In this document: piece by piece, positions 12,401 to 19,800 of the stretch | How the letters are laid out: each line of letters begins with the position of its first letter | Numbering within the stretch: the first letter of the stretch is position 1 | Origin: Amyelois transitella | Lineage: Eukaryota > Arthropoda > Insecta > Lepidoptera > Pyralidae | Assembly: GCF_032362555.1 (NCBI RefSeq) | Contig: NC_083531.1 | Coordinates: 4,836,001 to 4,900,000 of the forward strand | Length of the DNA stretch: 64,000 bases | Reading direction: 5' to 3' | Translations under genes and position numbers: made by a program | The notes under the pieces: generated by a model | What the model saw: only the letters and a program-made list of their open reading frames with translations | Databases searched by the model: none | Told to the model about the DNA's origin: nothing

Positions 12401-12637
12401 TTGGTGGTATCTTCCAAGTGCAGACATCAGCTACTCCCTTTGGCTGGTAGCCTATCAAGACTGTAGGTTCTAACTACCCTGTTAAGGATATAGACGTGAT
12501 AATATGTATGTATTTACCTGCAACATGAACCTCTTAGCTTGCTCGCCTGTCAGGGCTCCGTTGACCGGGCCGAGGTTGCGGAAGTGCTCCGCAAACTTGG
12601 CGTGCTCGTGAGGCTGAACTACCCAGGGGTCTGCCAT
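1..12637 (-). CDS. Dap160: Intersectin/Dap160 endocytic scaffold, 5' two-thirds of gene (partial)
   Basis: Scaffold linking clathrin-mediated endocytosis, dynamin and actin; family layout is EH1-EH2-coiled coil-SH3 repeats. Coding exons, in transcript order: 12637-12518, 11154-11056, 10672-10594, (optional 10499-10482), 9765-9007, 5966-5876, 4726-4575, 2003-1901, 709-580; phases agree at every junction. The start is [15 protein letters not shown], preceded by an acceptor at 12646, so a 5'UTR exon lies upstream. EH1 (about residues 1-95) has the EF-hand-like loop [13 protein letters not shown] and the IWSLAD core; EH2 has [24 protein letters not shown] and [10 protein letters not shown]. Between them is a Pro-rich linker with QPLIPPT heptads. 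The last exon starts the coiled coil ([20 protein letters not shown]). About 511 codons are visible; SH3 domains would lie beyond base 1. Identification rests on EH sequence and the EWGIPQP...KYTQLF linker typical of intersectins. Introns carry many mobile elements and tandem exon copies. Confidence 0.9.
580..709 (-). CDS. Dap160: Dap160 coiled-coil exon (working copy)
   Basis: 130-nt exon with acceptor ccgtag| and donor AAG|gtattg, entering in phase 2 and leaving in phase 0. It encodes the Ser/Thr linker after EH2 and the beginning of the charged coiled coil, ending [16 protein letters not shown]. Its last 48 nt recur as the mini-exon copies downstream. Confidence 0.85.
737..920. repeat. 23-bp minisatellite (attattaaggtaacattatctta)
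   Basis: About eight head-to-tail units of roughly 23 bp built on attattaaggtaMcattaYctta, in the Dap160 intron just upstream (transcript sense) of the exon at 709-580. No coding content. Confidence 0.85.
1021..1240 (+). repeat. SINE-A copy, 5'-truncated
   Basis: Matches the family consensus from the ccatggatgtcgtaaaaggc block to the atgtatgtatgt tail; the first 40 bp are missing. Confidence 0.75.
1293..1475. repeat. SINE-C head (-) fused to SINE-D tail (+)
   Basis: 1293-1392 is the tRNA-like head and body of SINE-C on the minus strand (gattcgaacccggg is the B box in reverse). 1393-1475 is the 3' part of SINE-D (ggtccatggtcaaaggcaca...). The fusion suggests nested insertion or recombination. 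Confidence 0.65.
1481..1872 (+). mobile_element. HELI-B Helitron-like copy split by a SINE-A
   Basis: Starts tctatactaatattataaag and ends gcgggcacagctat (CTAG end mutated). A minus-strand SINE-A 3' fragment (about 1696-1796) interrupts it; atcaatca appears on both sides of that insert as a likely target-site duplication. Confidence 0.65.
1901..2003 (-). CDS. Dap160: Dap160 EH2 C-terminal exon
   Basis: Encodes the second half of EH2 ([18 protein letters not shown]) and the linker to the coiled coil. Acceptor tatacag|GGTGT at 2004 and donor CCG|gtgagt at 1900. It joins in phase to exon 4726-4575 across an intron filled with EH2-exon copies. Confidence 0.9.
2001..2187 (-). repeat. 25-bp minisatellite made from the splice acceptor of exon 2003-1901
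   Basis: About eight units of roughly 25 bp, aMacYctgtatataaattaataaa on the plus strand. In the gene's sense each unit reads tatacagGGTGT, the same string as the intron-exon junction at 2003, so the array repeats a 3' splice site. The exon-proximal unit is the one that gives an intact frame. Confidence 0.85.
2212..2488 (+). repeat. SINE-A, near full length
   Basis: From gccgtgtggtt to the atgtatg tail; flanked by imperfect direct repeats tttcttatattRttat (16 bp), a target-site duplication. Confidence 0.8.
2500..2575. other. Unassigned GC-rich patch in Dap160 intron
   Basis: Contains aactgccccgttagaggggtg on the plus strand. It cannot be an obligatory exon because EH2 is continuous from exon 4726-4575 to exon 2003-1901; probably an old repeat end. 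Confidence 0.3.
2633..2820 (+). repeat. SINE-A, 5'-truncated, inserted in the 32-bp array
   Basis: Begins at the gataggctta block and ends with an atgtatgtatgtatg tail. Confidence 0.7.
3014..3152 (-). pseudogene. Dap160: EH2 exon copy 4 (Dap160)
   Basis: 139 nt matching exon 4726-4575 from [10 protein letters not shown] to SDGKL plus donor G|gtgggt and following intron. The 5' end of the exon and its acceptor are replaced by the 32-bp minisatellite. Four differences (GGT/GGG, GTT/GTA, TCC/TCT, CGA/CGT), all synonymous. Confidence 0.8.
3579..3720 (-). pseudogene. Dap160: EH2 exon copy 3 (Dap160)
   Basis: Same structure, donor G|gtgagt retained. Three differences from the working exon (TTG/CTG, GCT/GCC, TCC/TCT), all synonymous. 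No upstream AG acceptor in phase. Confidence 0.8.
4015..4153 (-). pseudogene. Dap160: EH2 exon copy 2 (Dap160)
   Basis: Two differences from the working exon (GCT/GCC, TCC/TCT), both synonymous; donor G|gtgggt. Upstream sequence is the 32-bp array, so no acceptor. Confidence 0.8.
4575..4726 (-). CDS. Dap160: Dap160 EH2 N-terminal exon (working copy)
   Basis: 152 nt, acceptor cattcaaag|GTACAC, donor CTCG|gtgagt. Encodes [14 protein letters not shown]...[13 protein letters not shown]. It is the only one of four copies with an acceptor and the KYTQL start that continues the previous exon in phase. Confidence 0.9.
4788..5016 (-). repeat. SINE-C full-length copy
   Basis: tRNA-like head at 5016-4950 (A box in tggctcagcggtag, B box ggttcgaatcccgg) and body with gagttagtatctcgtaacac; tail tatatttattta. 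Confidence 0.8.
5194..5452 (+). repeat. SINE-A copy
   Basis: From gtcgtgtggttcccgg to gacgtgactatatgta. Confidence 0.8.
5563..5830 (-). mobile_element. LINE-F 3' tail
   Basis: In the minus sense it encodes a [17 protein letters not shown] peptide ending YPSGKEA, then a (TATG)n tail. It matches the other LINE-F tails in this window; the rest of the ORF is absent. Confidence 0.7.
5876..5966 (-). CDS. Dap160: Dap160 inter-EH linker exon
   Basis: 91 nt, acceptor tttacag|GATCAG, donor CTTAA|gtgagt. Encodes [12 protein letters not shown]...[11 protein letters not shown], the segment that precedes EH2 in intersectins. Confidence 0.85.
5989..6464. mobile_element. MITE with CAGGGTGAC terminal inverted repeats
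   Basis: Left end cagggtgacttt and right end aatgtcaccctg are inverted; TATA flanks both sides (5985-5988 and 6465-6468). About 476 bp, no ORF. Superfamily not decided. Confidence 0.65.
6471..6744 (-). mobile_element. HELI-B Helitron-like copy
   Basis: In the minus sense it starts tctatactaatattataaag and ends with a GC hairpin (cgcggacgaagtcgcg) followed by ggcacagctag, inserted between A and T. Confidence 0.7.
6843..8871 (+). mobile_element. Tc1/mariner-type transposon, apparently intact
   Basis: About 2.03 kb with near-perfect inverted repeats of about 66 bp: left begins tagtagaaccgcctaaatga, right is its reverse complement. TA flanks both ends (6841-6842, 8872-8873), the target duplication usual for IS630/Tc1/mariner. 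It holds one uninterrupted transposase ORF. It sits in the Dap160 intron between exons 9007 and 5966, on the opposite strand to the gene. Confidence 0.9.
7040..8413 (+). CDS. Tc1/mariner-type DDE transposase, long D-E spacing
   Basis: 457 aa. N-terminal helix-turn-helix ([20 protein letters not shown], about residues 48-67), basic linker, then an RNase H-like DDE domain: first Asp in [10 protein letters not shown], second in [11 protein letters not shown], and Glu in [17 protein letters not shown] count 81 residues between the second Asp and the Glu, far more than the 34 of classic Tc1/mariner; an insertion rich in Lys/Asp fills the gap. From memory this resembles the DD82E group described as Sailor. 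The C terminus is an acidic Ser/Asp tail. The ATG lies in a good context (caagATGAG) after the left inverted repeat. No stops or frameshifts, so it may be recently active. Confidence 0.88.
   Translation: MSRNIFGHRINSQCKQMAFNVYEYFRKKKLDPNSDEYKQDIPLNKTVAEVTGLSEKTVSRIVQQGKALNDNERFKSPRKPKQVRRKRVEIDDFTKGVVRRKVTQFYTIFKKIPTLKTLNAVLREENILHCGREYLRLLLHDLGFKFKKCGSKRKLLIEQPNITSWRWKYLNTIKKYRREGRHILYLDETYVNASHNVSKCWQSKDELGVLSHIGKGDRLIIVHCGGQIGFVDGALVIFKSKCKTGDYHDSMNFANFSKWINEKLMPNIPQNSVIVMDNAAYHSVREEKKPTMASTKPTMQEWLRRHNVPFDEKLRKDDLYKLIKSNFTEDIYKIDEVLKRNGHEVLRLPPYHPDLNPIELVWGDIKGQLAQKSIDSNLDQKKEILERLFAEYPKEKWENCVKHVIKIEDEYCKHDGVLDEVVDFIINVQDDSDDSDDGCCESEESSSSDSDIMDISD
9007..9765 (-). CDS. Dap160: Dap160 Pro-rich exon with QPLIPPT heptads
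   Basis: 759-nt exon, acceptor tttttag|GGGCT and donor CCTG|gtaatt. About 13 near-perfect 21-bp repeats (roughly 9187-9455) encode QPLIPPT; flanks are also Pro/Gln-rich ([12 protein letters not shown]). An Asn-containing motif LLGDFDAPP and a C-terminal [11 protein letters not shown] are non-repetitive. The plus-strand GLGVELG ORF is a shadow of this repeat. Confidence 0.9.
9848..10116 (+). repeat. SINE-A copy with 9-bp target duplication
   Basis: tcatgtggttcccgg to atatgtatgaatgt; aaaagataa flanks both ends. Confidence 0.8.
10205..10368 (+). repeat. SINE-A 3' fragment
   Basis: Starts at the gggcgataagctaccaacctg block. Confidence 0.6.
10482..10499 (-). CDS. Dap160: Possible 18-nt Dap160 microexon
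   Basis: Between exons 10594 and 9765, cag...gag|CACAGCTCGGTCAACCAG|gtacta is flanked by AG and GT and is 18 nt long, so it can be included in phase (adds AQLGQP, changing only the join) or skipped. A competing upstream AG would give 22 nt and break the frame. Cassette use is inferred. Confidence 0.4.
10594..10672 (-). CDS. Dap160: Dap160 EH1 C-terminal exon
   Basis: Acceptor tttcag|ATCATA, donor TTCAG|gtaatt. Encodes [18 protein letters not shown], the helix after the EH1 EF-hand with the usual LPPSL end. Confidence 0.88.
10752..11005 (+). repeat. SINE-C copy with diverged head
   Basis: B box ggattcgaatcctgg and the gagttagtatctcgtaacac body are clear; the A-box part is diverged. Confidence 0.7.
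11056..11154 (-). CDS. Dap160: Dap160 EH1 EF-hand exon
   Basis: 99 nt, acceptor gttccag|TCCCAG and donor GCAAG|gtatt. Encodes [20 protein letters not shown] and [13 protein letters not shown], the EF-hand core of EH1. Confidence 0.92.
11195..11402 (+). repeat. Repeat K copy
   Basis: Ends gacgtcaataagtgatacct...ctattctattctaa. The same sequence recurs at 28415-28480 (tail), 35230-35395, 38480-38580 (-), 49140-49265, 58690-58830 (-) and 61080-61195 (-). Has the look of a SINE or LINE 3' end; not classified. Confidence 0.6.
11431..11670 (+). repeat. SINE-A copy
   Basis: tgtgtggttcccggcacc to gtttatatgtatg; small internal deletions. Confidence 0.75.
11718..11978 (+). repeat. SINE-A, full length with 12-bp target duplication
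   Basis: tgccgtgtggttcccggc to tgattatatgtatgtatg, flanked by direct repeats ttttctaataag at 11706-11717 and 11979-11990. Good reference copy. Confidence 0.88.
12103..12362 (-). repeat. SINE-A copy
   Basis: Full-length layout on the minus strand, tail catacatacata at its left end. Confidence 0.8.
12395..12512 (+). repeat. Diverged SINE-A fragment next to Dap160 exon 1 donor
   Basis: gttaaggatatagacgtgataatatgtatgtat abuts the gtaaatac donor of exon 12637-12518, so SINE tail sequence supplies the intron start beyond the first bases. Confidence 0.5.
12518..12637 (-). CDS. Dap160: Dap160 first coding exon
   Basis: Encodes the 40 residues [15 protein letters not shown]...RFMLQ; the first helix of EH1. 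Donor TTGCAG|gtaaat. An acceptor at 12646 shows that a non-coding exon lies upstream. Confidence 0.9.
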
Positions 12638-12689
12638 GGTGAAGTCTGTAATATATATAGAGAAGCCGTTTAGCTGATAGTCCAGTTTC

Positions 12690-13884
12690 GGCAGATGAAG
12701 CTTGTTTGTTTCGTTGTAAGTAAGTGAGACTTCAGTCTGATCTCCGTGACTCAACTCATAAGGAAAAACTTGCAGGGATCCTAAATAACTTTCTTATCTT
12801 GCTGAGAGGCTTAGAAATGGGTGTATATAGCTTCAATAATTTACAACACTTTCTACAGAAAATTAAATTGCATTGGCACTGTAAAAACTCTTAAGAATTG
12901 ATAATGTAGAATAAACTTACATCAAAGCTGTTAGGTGCACGTAAAATTTGTGATGAAACGCCCTATTTAGTTAGTTACACTCAAAAATGTTTGAAGATTT
13001 TATATACGAGCCACTGAAATTATTGATCCAGGGTAGGAATGTGAAAAAAAAATCGATTATGGAAAAAATCGATTAAATATCGATTTTTTTAAAGGAAAAA
13101 TCGATTTTTATACATGATTTTTTAAAAATTAATAATCGATTAAAAATCGATTTTTATAATCATACAATAAATGCACTCCAACATTACGTTTTTGTCTTCT
13201 GGCTTGGAGCCCGGAACGCGAACTGCCAAAGAATACTATCATAGCTCCATAATATTACATCAACGCCATCTGTGCATTCTTTCTGTGCTCTTAAAACAGT
13301 TTAGGTGATTAATTTAATCAAACATTCTCTAGATGGAATAAGTTGATGAACAGTATTTTACCGACATTCGGTTGATATTTTATTCATTATTCGTTGCTGA
13401 AAGTTCATTTTTCAAACTTGATTGTAAAAAACTTTAATTTGTGTTGATTTTATAAGAACTTTCTGTTTCTGATGTTTATTTTTAATGAATAAATCTATTG
13501 ATATAATGTAAATGGCGTTTTTTTTGACATAAATTGAAAAATTAGGAAAAAATCTATCAATATAATAAAATCGATTATTTTCTTAAGAAAAATCGATTAT
13601 TTGTTAATCGATTTTTCATACTTAAAAAATAAATCGATTATATAAAAATCGATTTTTTATCAGCAATGTCACATCCCTAATCCAGGGAAAACTGTCAACA
13701 AAACATAAAATGACAGCTGCTTTTTTAGCCGTTGACATTACAACAAGAAACAGACAAGTTTTATTTGCTTAGTTCAATTTAGTATTTAAAAAAAGTCAAT
13801 GTCAATGTCATTCACAGCTGAGCTCGGATAGAAAATTTTGATTTGTTTTGGTTAGTTTGAAGATCTTCGAGAGTTACAATAAAA
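12690..13884. promoter_or_regulatory. Divergent intergenic region, Dap160 / galla-2
   Basis: About 1.2 kb between the two head-to-head genes. No TATA box stands out. A hAT-type MITE fills 13034-13679, leaving about 200 bp upstream of the galla-2 ATG and about 390 bp upstream of the Dap160 first coding exon. The sequence right of the MITE has two gtcaatgtcaatgtcatt-like repeats near 13795. Confidence 0.5.
13034..13679. mobile_element. hAT-type MITE, copy 1 (646 bp)
   Basis: Ends taggaatgtga and tcacatccct(a) are inverted; 8-bp target duplication atccaggg at 13026-13033 and 13680-13687, typical of hAT elements. AT-rich, with many AATCGATT motifs clustered at both ends; no ORF. Same length and near identical to 21787-22432. 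Confidence 0.85.
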
Positions 13885-16800
13885 ATGACCAAACTAGCGG
13901 ATAATGTTAATCCCGACGTTTACGAGAAAGGTTCCGAGCGAGAGGTAACTTCCGCAGACCACGACGAGGATGTAACAGATGAGTTTGACGAACGGGAAAT
14001 TTTCGACCTTATCCGGAACATCAACGATCCTGAACACCCCCTGACCTTGGAGGAGCTTCATGTGGTGGAAGAGAAGAATATTGCGGTCAATAATAAGGAG
14101 AATACGGTGGACGTGACGTTTACGCCGACTATTCCTCATTGCAGTATGGCTACTTTGATAGGTTAGTGATATATAAATTATTAAGGGATATGTTAATGTA
14201 ATAAATAATTTAACGGCCTCTGTTGCGCAGCGGCAGTGCCTGTGACACCGAAGGTCTCGAGTTCGAATCCCGGCCAGGAAATGATGGGTCTTGGATGTTT
14301 ATCTATATAAGTATTTAGTATAAATATAGTATCATTGAGTTAGTATCTCGTAACACAAGTCTCGAACTTACATCGAGGCTAACTCAATCTGTGTAATTTG
14401 TCCAGTATATATATAGATAAATACAATCTTTATTTTGATTAGTTAAGAGAGGTCGCAGGCTTAGCAATAGACACAAGATCTAGCAAGTAGTCGCTAGAGG
14501 AGAGAGCTACTTGGTGAATGCTTAAAGTGACCATACATCCCGCTTTCGGCAGGATTGTCCCGCTTTCAGGCTGTCTGTCTTGCTGTCCCCAGCGAGAGCA
14601 AAAATATCCTGCATTTGCAAGCAAACCAAATTTTTATACTTATTTTATATCAACATTGCACTCAAATCTCGCTGACGAGAACAGTCAGTCAAAAATACTA
14701 AATGTACAGACAAATTATTATATGTATAGATAATTCCTTCCTTTGCTTCCTTACGAGACCTCGACGAGAGCGGACGTGTTTAGTGTTGTATTTGCAAAAG
14801 TTTAAAGGTGTACGCGCTTATCTATATCGTAACGATACGAGCAGTCAGGTCATATTCCTATCAACAATAACAGTGCAATTACGACCCATACAAATAACAC
14901 TGCTCCCCGGTGCGGTGCGCGAGTGCGGCTACGGTAACCTACGAGCGCGGTTGCCCCTCCATTCCTTCGCAAGATAAAGACATCAAGGTTGGGATTTGTT
15001 TATCTCGCTCGCACCTGCGTGAAGGACGCTGGCCCGCCGCCGCTTGGTAAGGTGACTGGTGATAAAGGCTACGAGGCTACGACGCTTACCCGCCTACGTC
15101 TACGGCCAACCAGTGCAGTGCTACGACGATCTACGTGGATTTCTATTCATAACTACCTTACGAGTGTTTGAAGAATTCGGTCACAAAAATATCAAGTACA
15201 AATAAATAGGTTACCCAATCGCAAAGCTACCTAAAATGGCTACGCAAAGATCCCCACCGCCCATAAACAGAGTACAAAGCAATGAGCCACGCAACTTAGC
15301 ACTCCCACAAATTGGTGACTCCTTAAGTCGAGCGCATTCGGATCCTAGTCTTAATGTTACACAGCGCGGCAATAACAAGCGCGTGCGCCGGGACAGTAAT
15401 GATAAACCTATCGAGTCGACTGAGGATAGTACCTCGCTCAAAGCTTTGATTGCGGCTCAAAACACGAAGCTGGAAACTATTATTAACTCAATTAAAGATT
15501 TGCAAGGCCAAATGGGTGTCGTACAAAACTCAGTGGAGTTCATGTCGAGCAAATACGACGAGTTGCTGGGTCGTTGCGACGTCCTAGAGGAAGAGCGTAG
15601 CGCGGATAAGGCCTATATTAAACAACTTGAAGGAAGAATTGAGAACCTTGATAGAACTGGTAAAATGACGTGTATAGAAATAAAAAATATACCAGCCAGA
15701 AATAGAGAAACAAGGTCTGATTTGTGTGACTTGGTACAGTCAATCTGCAACGCCATTTGTGTTCCTTTGAATAAAGAGGATATAAAGAATATTTATAGAC
15801 AGGGTACAAATAAACAAATTGTTGCCGAGTTTATAACAGTGACCAAAAGACAGGATATTTTGGCCGCGGTAAAGAAGTTTAACCGAACTGATACTGACAA
15901 GAAACTGAATACGTCACACATCAGCATGGAAGGTCCACCACAGCCAATTTATATAGCAGAATTATTAACGTTTAAAAACAAGAAGCTGTACGCGATGGCA
16001 AGGGACTCAGCCAGAATGCATAAATATAAGTTCTGCTGGATTGCACAGGGTTCAGTCTTTATGCGCAAAATGGAGGGATCTCCGGCGATCCGCATTAACG
16101 AAGAGAGTGATTTTGGCCTCATACAAAAGTGACTAGACAACCCAGCAACAAGCAGCATTATATATGGTTCCCTATATTTGAGCTACTTTTATAAGTTTTT
16201 ATTATTATTTCTGTTTTTAGAGTACATGTTTAGTAACAATGGCAAGCTATCGACTTCGTACACACTAACACACCCACGCATCAAGACACATCCAAACAAA
16301 ATCAACAAACAACACTACCCTTCTTTAAGTGCAACGCATTTCACACTCATATATATAAAATTATTCCAAACATTAATTACAAACCTACTACAACTTCAGT
16401 CTTACGAAACTTTATACTTTTACAAACAAAATTCGCAAACCCTAATGAAGAAATTATAACGGACATAGACGAAAATAACATCATTCCATGTGCAGAGGTT
16501 GGGTCTCCGTCTGAAACCCCGTCAATTTTAACATTTAATTATAACAATCAAAATACTCTTTCAATTATTTCTGTCAACATTAGAAGTTTCAACAAAAATT
16601 GGGACAGATTTTTAACATTTATAACTGACATAAAAATTTCTATTGATGTCATAGTGTTGACGGAGTGTTGGACGGATTCTGGATTTGTACCTGATTTGCT
16701 AAGCAATTACATATGTTATTACACAAAAAAAAGCTTAAATCAAAACGACGGAGTGGTTGTATATATCAAATCTAATATTCCGTGCACTTGCTCAGAACCA

Positions 16801-19800
16801 GTTGTTAGCGAAGGCAGTTGTCTTTTACTGAAAATTTCTAATGATTATTCACTCATTTGTTCATATAGATCACCCTCTTTTAAAAATCCAACTAAATATA
16901 TAAACTCTATAGACGAAATCCTAAAATGCATAAAATCAAAAAATATAATCGTCACAGGTGATATAAATATAAACGTTCTTCCAGGGTATGATAACATATT
17001 CACAAATCTTTACTTAGAAATGATGAATTCACATGGACTTTTAACAGGTGTCTATAAACCAACCAGAAAAGAAAGATGTATTGATCATTTCATGGTCAAA
17101 ACTAATTTAAAGGCCCAGACACTCATATATAACGATTTTACTGACCATAGACCTATACTTCTGGTGTTAGAAAAGGTAGACATAGATAAAAACGAAACTT
17201 CGTCTTACAATCTCAAACTTGACTACGAAAAAATAGGCAAAACACTGCAGATATATAATTGGTCTCCTTTATACTCGAATGATAGTCCTAATACTGCAGC
17301 TAATATACTAGTATCAACACTACAAAAAATCATCAATGACAACACAACCATTGTGGAAATTCCAAAAAAAGTCAGACCTATCAAACCCTGGATCACAATA
17401 GGATTAGTTAAATGTATGCGCAAACGCGATCAATTATATAAAACATACATTAAATCTCAAAACAATGATTCGCTTAAATTTGAATTTATTAATTATCGGA
17501 ATATTTGTAACAAAATTATAAAAAATGCCAAAAAAACATACTTCCAAGCACTAATCCATGAAAACAAAGGCAACACAAAAAGGACATGGAAGGTTGTTAG
17601 GGAAATTTGTGGCTTATCGAAAAGTAAAACGACATGCGAGGAGCTACTGTCAATAAAAACTAATCCCAAAGACTCACTGACGGAAGTTAACTCATACTTT
17701 ACATCCATAGGTAAAACTTTAGCAGACCAAACTCTTTCTAAACTTGGGACAACGCAGGATGTTCTAGCGAGTAAGATAAATTCAGACTGCAGCCCATCTA
17801 AATCGATGGCATTTATCCCAACGGAACCAACTGAAGTGCGTGACGTTATAATGAAGCTAAAATCTGAGTCTGCTCCAGGTATAGATAAAATTCTGTTGAA
17901 AAGACTGTATGATGCAGGTGTCAGAGGTGTCGTCCATGACTGGTTCAGGGATTACCTTACTGGCAGACAGCAATGTGTGAGAGTAAAAAGCCATAAAAGT
18001 ACAGAAGAATACTGTTCATATGGTGTGCCACAAGGTAGTACGCTTGGACCTAGTCTGTTCTTGTTGTATATTGACACGTTATGTAGCCTGGATATCCCTG
18101 GAGCAGAATTGCTCATGTTTGCCGACGATACCGCGGTTATATTCCACGACAAAACTTGGGCTGGGGTGGAGGCTCTATCGGAAGCTGGACTTGCTAAAAT
18201 TACATCCTGGTTGGAAAACAATCTACTAACGCTGAATACGGGCAAATCTAACTACATATGCTTTTTTAAAACTTCGGCATCATGTCCAACATCTGACTTC
18301 AAAATCAAAATACACACGTTTCCCTGTAATAGAGATTTCATAAAAAATAATAATTTCAACTTGTGCAATTGCTCATACTTAAAGCGGGTTCCAACAGTCA
18401 AATACTTAGGAGTAGTGGTTGACGAAAAACTATGCTGGGCTCCACACATCGCAGTTATTTCGGCTCGAGCAAGGAAACTAATTTACATATTTAAAAGACT
18501 AAAAATTGCTGGTGACCCTAAACTCCTAATGACAGTTTATAAAGCTCTCTGCCAGTGTATCCTCACCTACTGCATTACATCTTGGGGTGGCGCTGCCAAG
18601 ACTTCCATCTTGGGGGTGGAGAGGGCCCAAAGAGCAATTATTAAGGTTATTCTGGGATTACCATTTCGCTATCCTACAACTTCATTATATGAACGAGCCG
18701 AAGTGTTGTCCGTACGGAAACTCTTCATTTTCACAAGTCTCATTAGGTTCCACAAACAAGTTGTGCCCAAACTCTCACTAGCTAACAGACGTATCCAGCG
18801 CTGCCTTGTCCCAAGAGTGGAGACAGTATTTGCTCGTAGATTCTACAATTATATTGCACCAAAACTGTATAATAAACTGCTAATAATAGACAGAAACATT
18901 ACAAATATAAGTTACAACGCCTTTAAAAAATTCCTCTATAATTGGCTAAAAAATATGACATTTGATGAGACTGAAGAATTATTTATTGTAGTGATTTGAT
19001 AGATATAATATAATTATAGTAAAACCGGCGCCATACTCACTCACACGCACACGCACAGGCACATGAACACGAACATGCACACGTACACACACTCATACAC
19101 ACACACGCTAACACACAACATGCACATTCTTTTTCACTATTGCTGATTCAGTGTTGTATTAGTTTAGATTTATCTTAAAAATTTCACTATATTTTGTTTT
19201 TTTTTCTCCTTTCGTTTACGGTATGAAGATAATGTAACTGACAATCGGAGGAAGCCTGACTCCCATACCACAGGGAAACCTTCAATGGGGGCCAGCACAA
19301 CAAACTTATGTAAACTCATACTGAATAAACGATATTTGTATTTGTATTTGTATTTATAATTGACTTGTATATTAAGTATATAATATATTTTTTTATTTAT
19401 ATACAAAATTCCGTTAACGTCCCGCTCTGACGCCAAAAAACAATGGTCACGTTATGAAAGCTGATAGTCCATAAGTAAAGATCCTAGGTGCGCGGTTTTA
19501 AAGGCCTTCTGGGCTGTGAACAGGTGCACTGGGGAGACAAAAAAGGCGACTTAGGCTAGGCTCATGAACTTGGGATTAACTCGCCGAGCTTGCATGAAGA
19601 GAGTTATTAATGTGGATGAAACGAAGGAAGCATGCAGAGATTGTGGCAAGTGGAAACATGTAGTCTCTGCCTACCTACTAGAAAAAGGTGTGATATTATG
19701 TATGTATGTAATAATGAATAAAAAACAAATTGAATTTGTATTCAAATACATTCCAGGCTTATCGATCCGAGTGCAACTCCTGCGAGCCCTGCCCAGCCGG

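Larger units (their letters stand above)
14740..19357 (+). mobile_element. Jockey-superfamily LINE with two ORFs in galla-2 intron
   Basis: 5'UTR of uncertain start (perhaps near 14740), ORF1 15236-16132, ORF2 16237-18999, a CA-rich 3'UTR and a (tttgta)n microsatellite tail at 19333-19357 instead of poly(A). The element is nearly full length, but the reverse transcriptase has a large in-frame deletion. Clade within the Jockey group not resolved. Confidence 0.8.
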
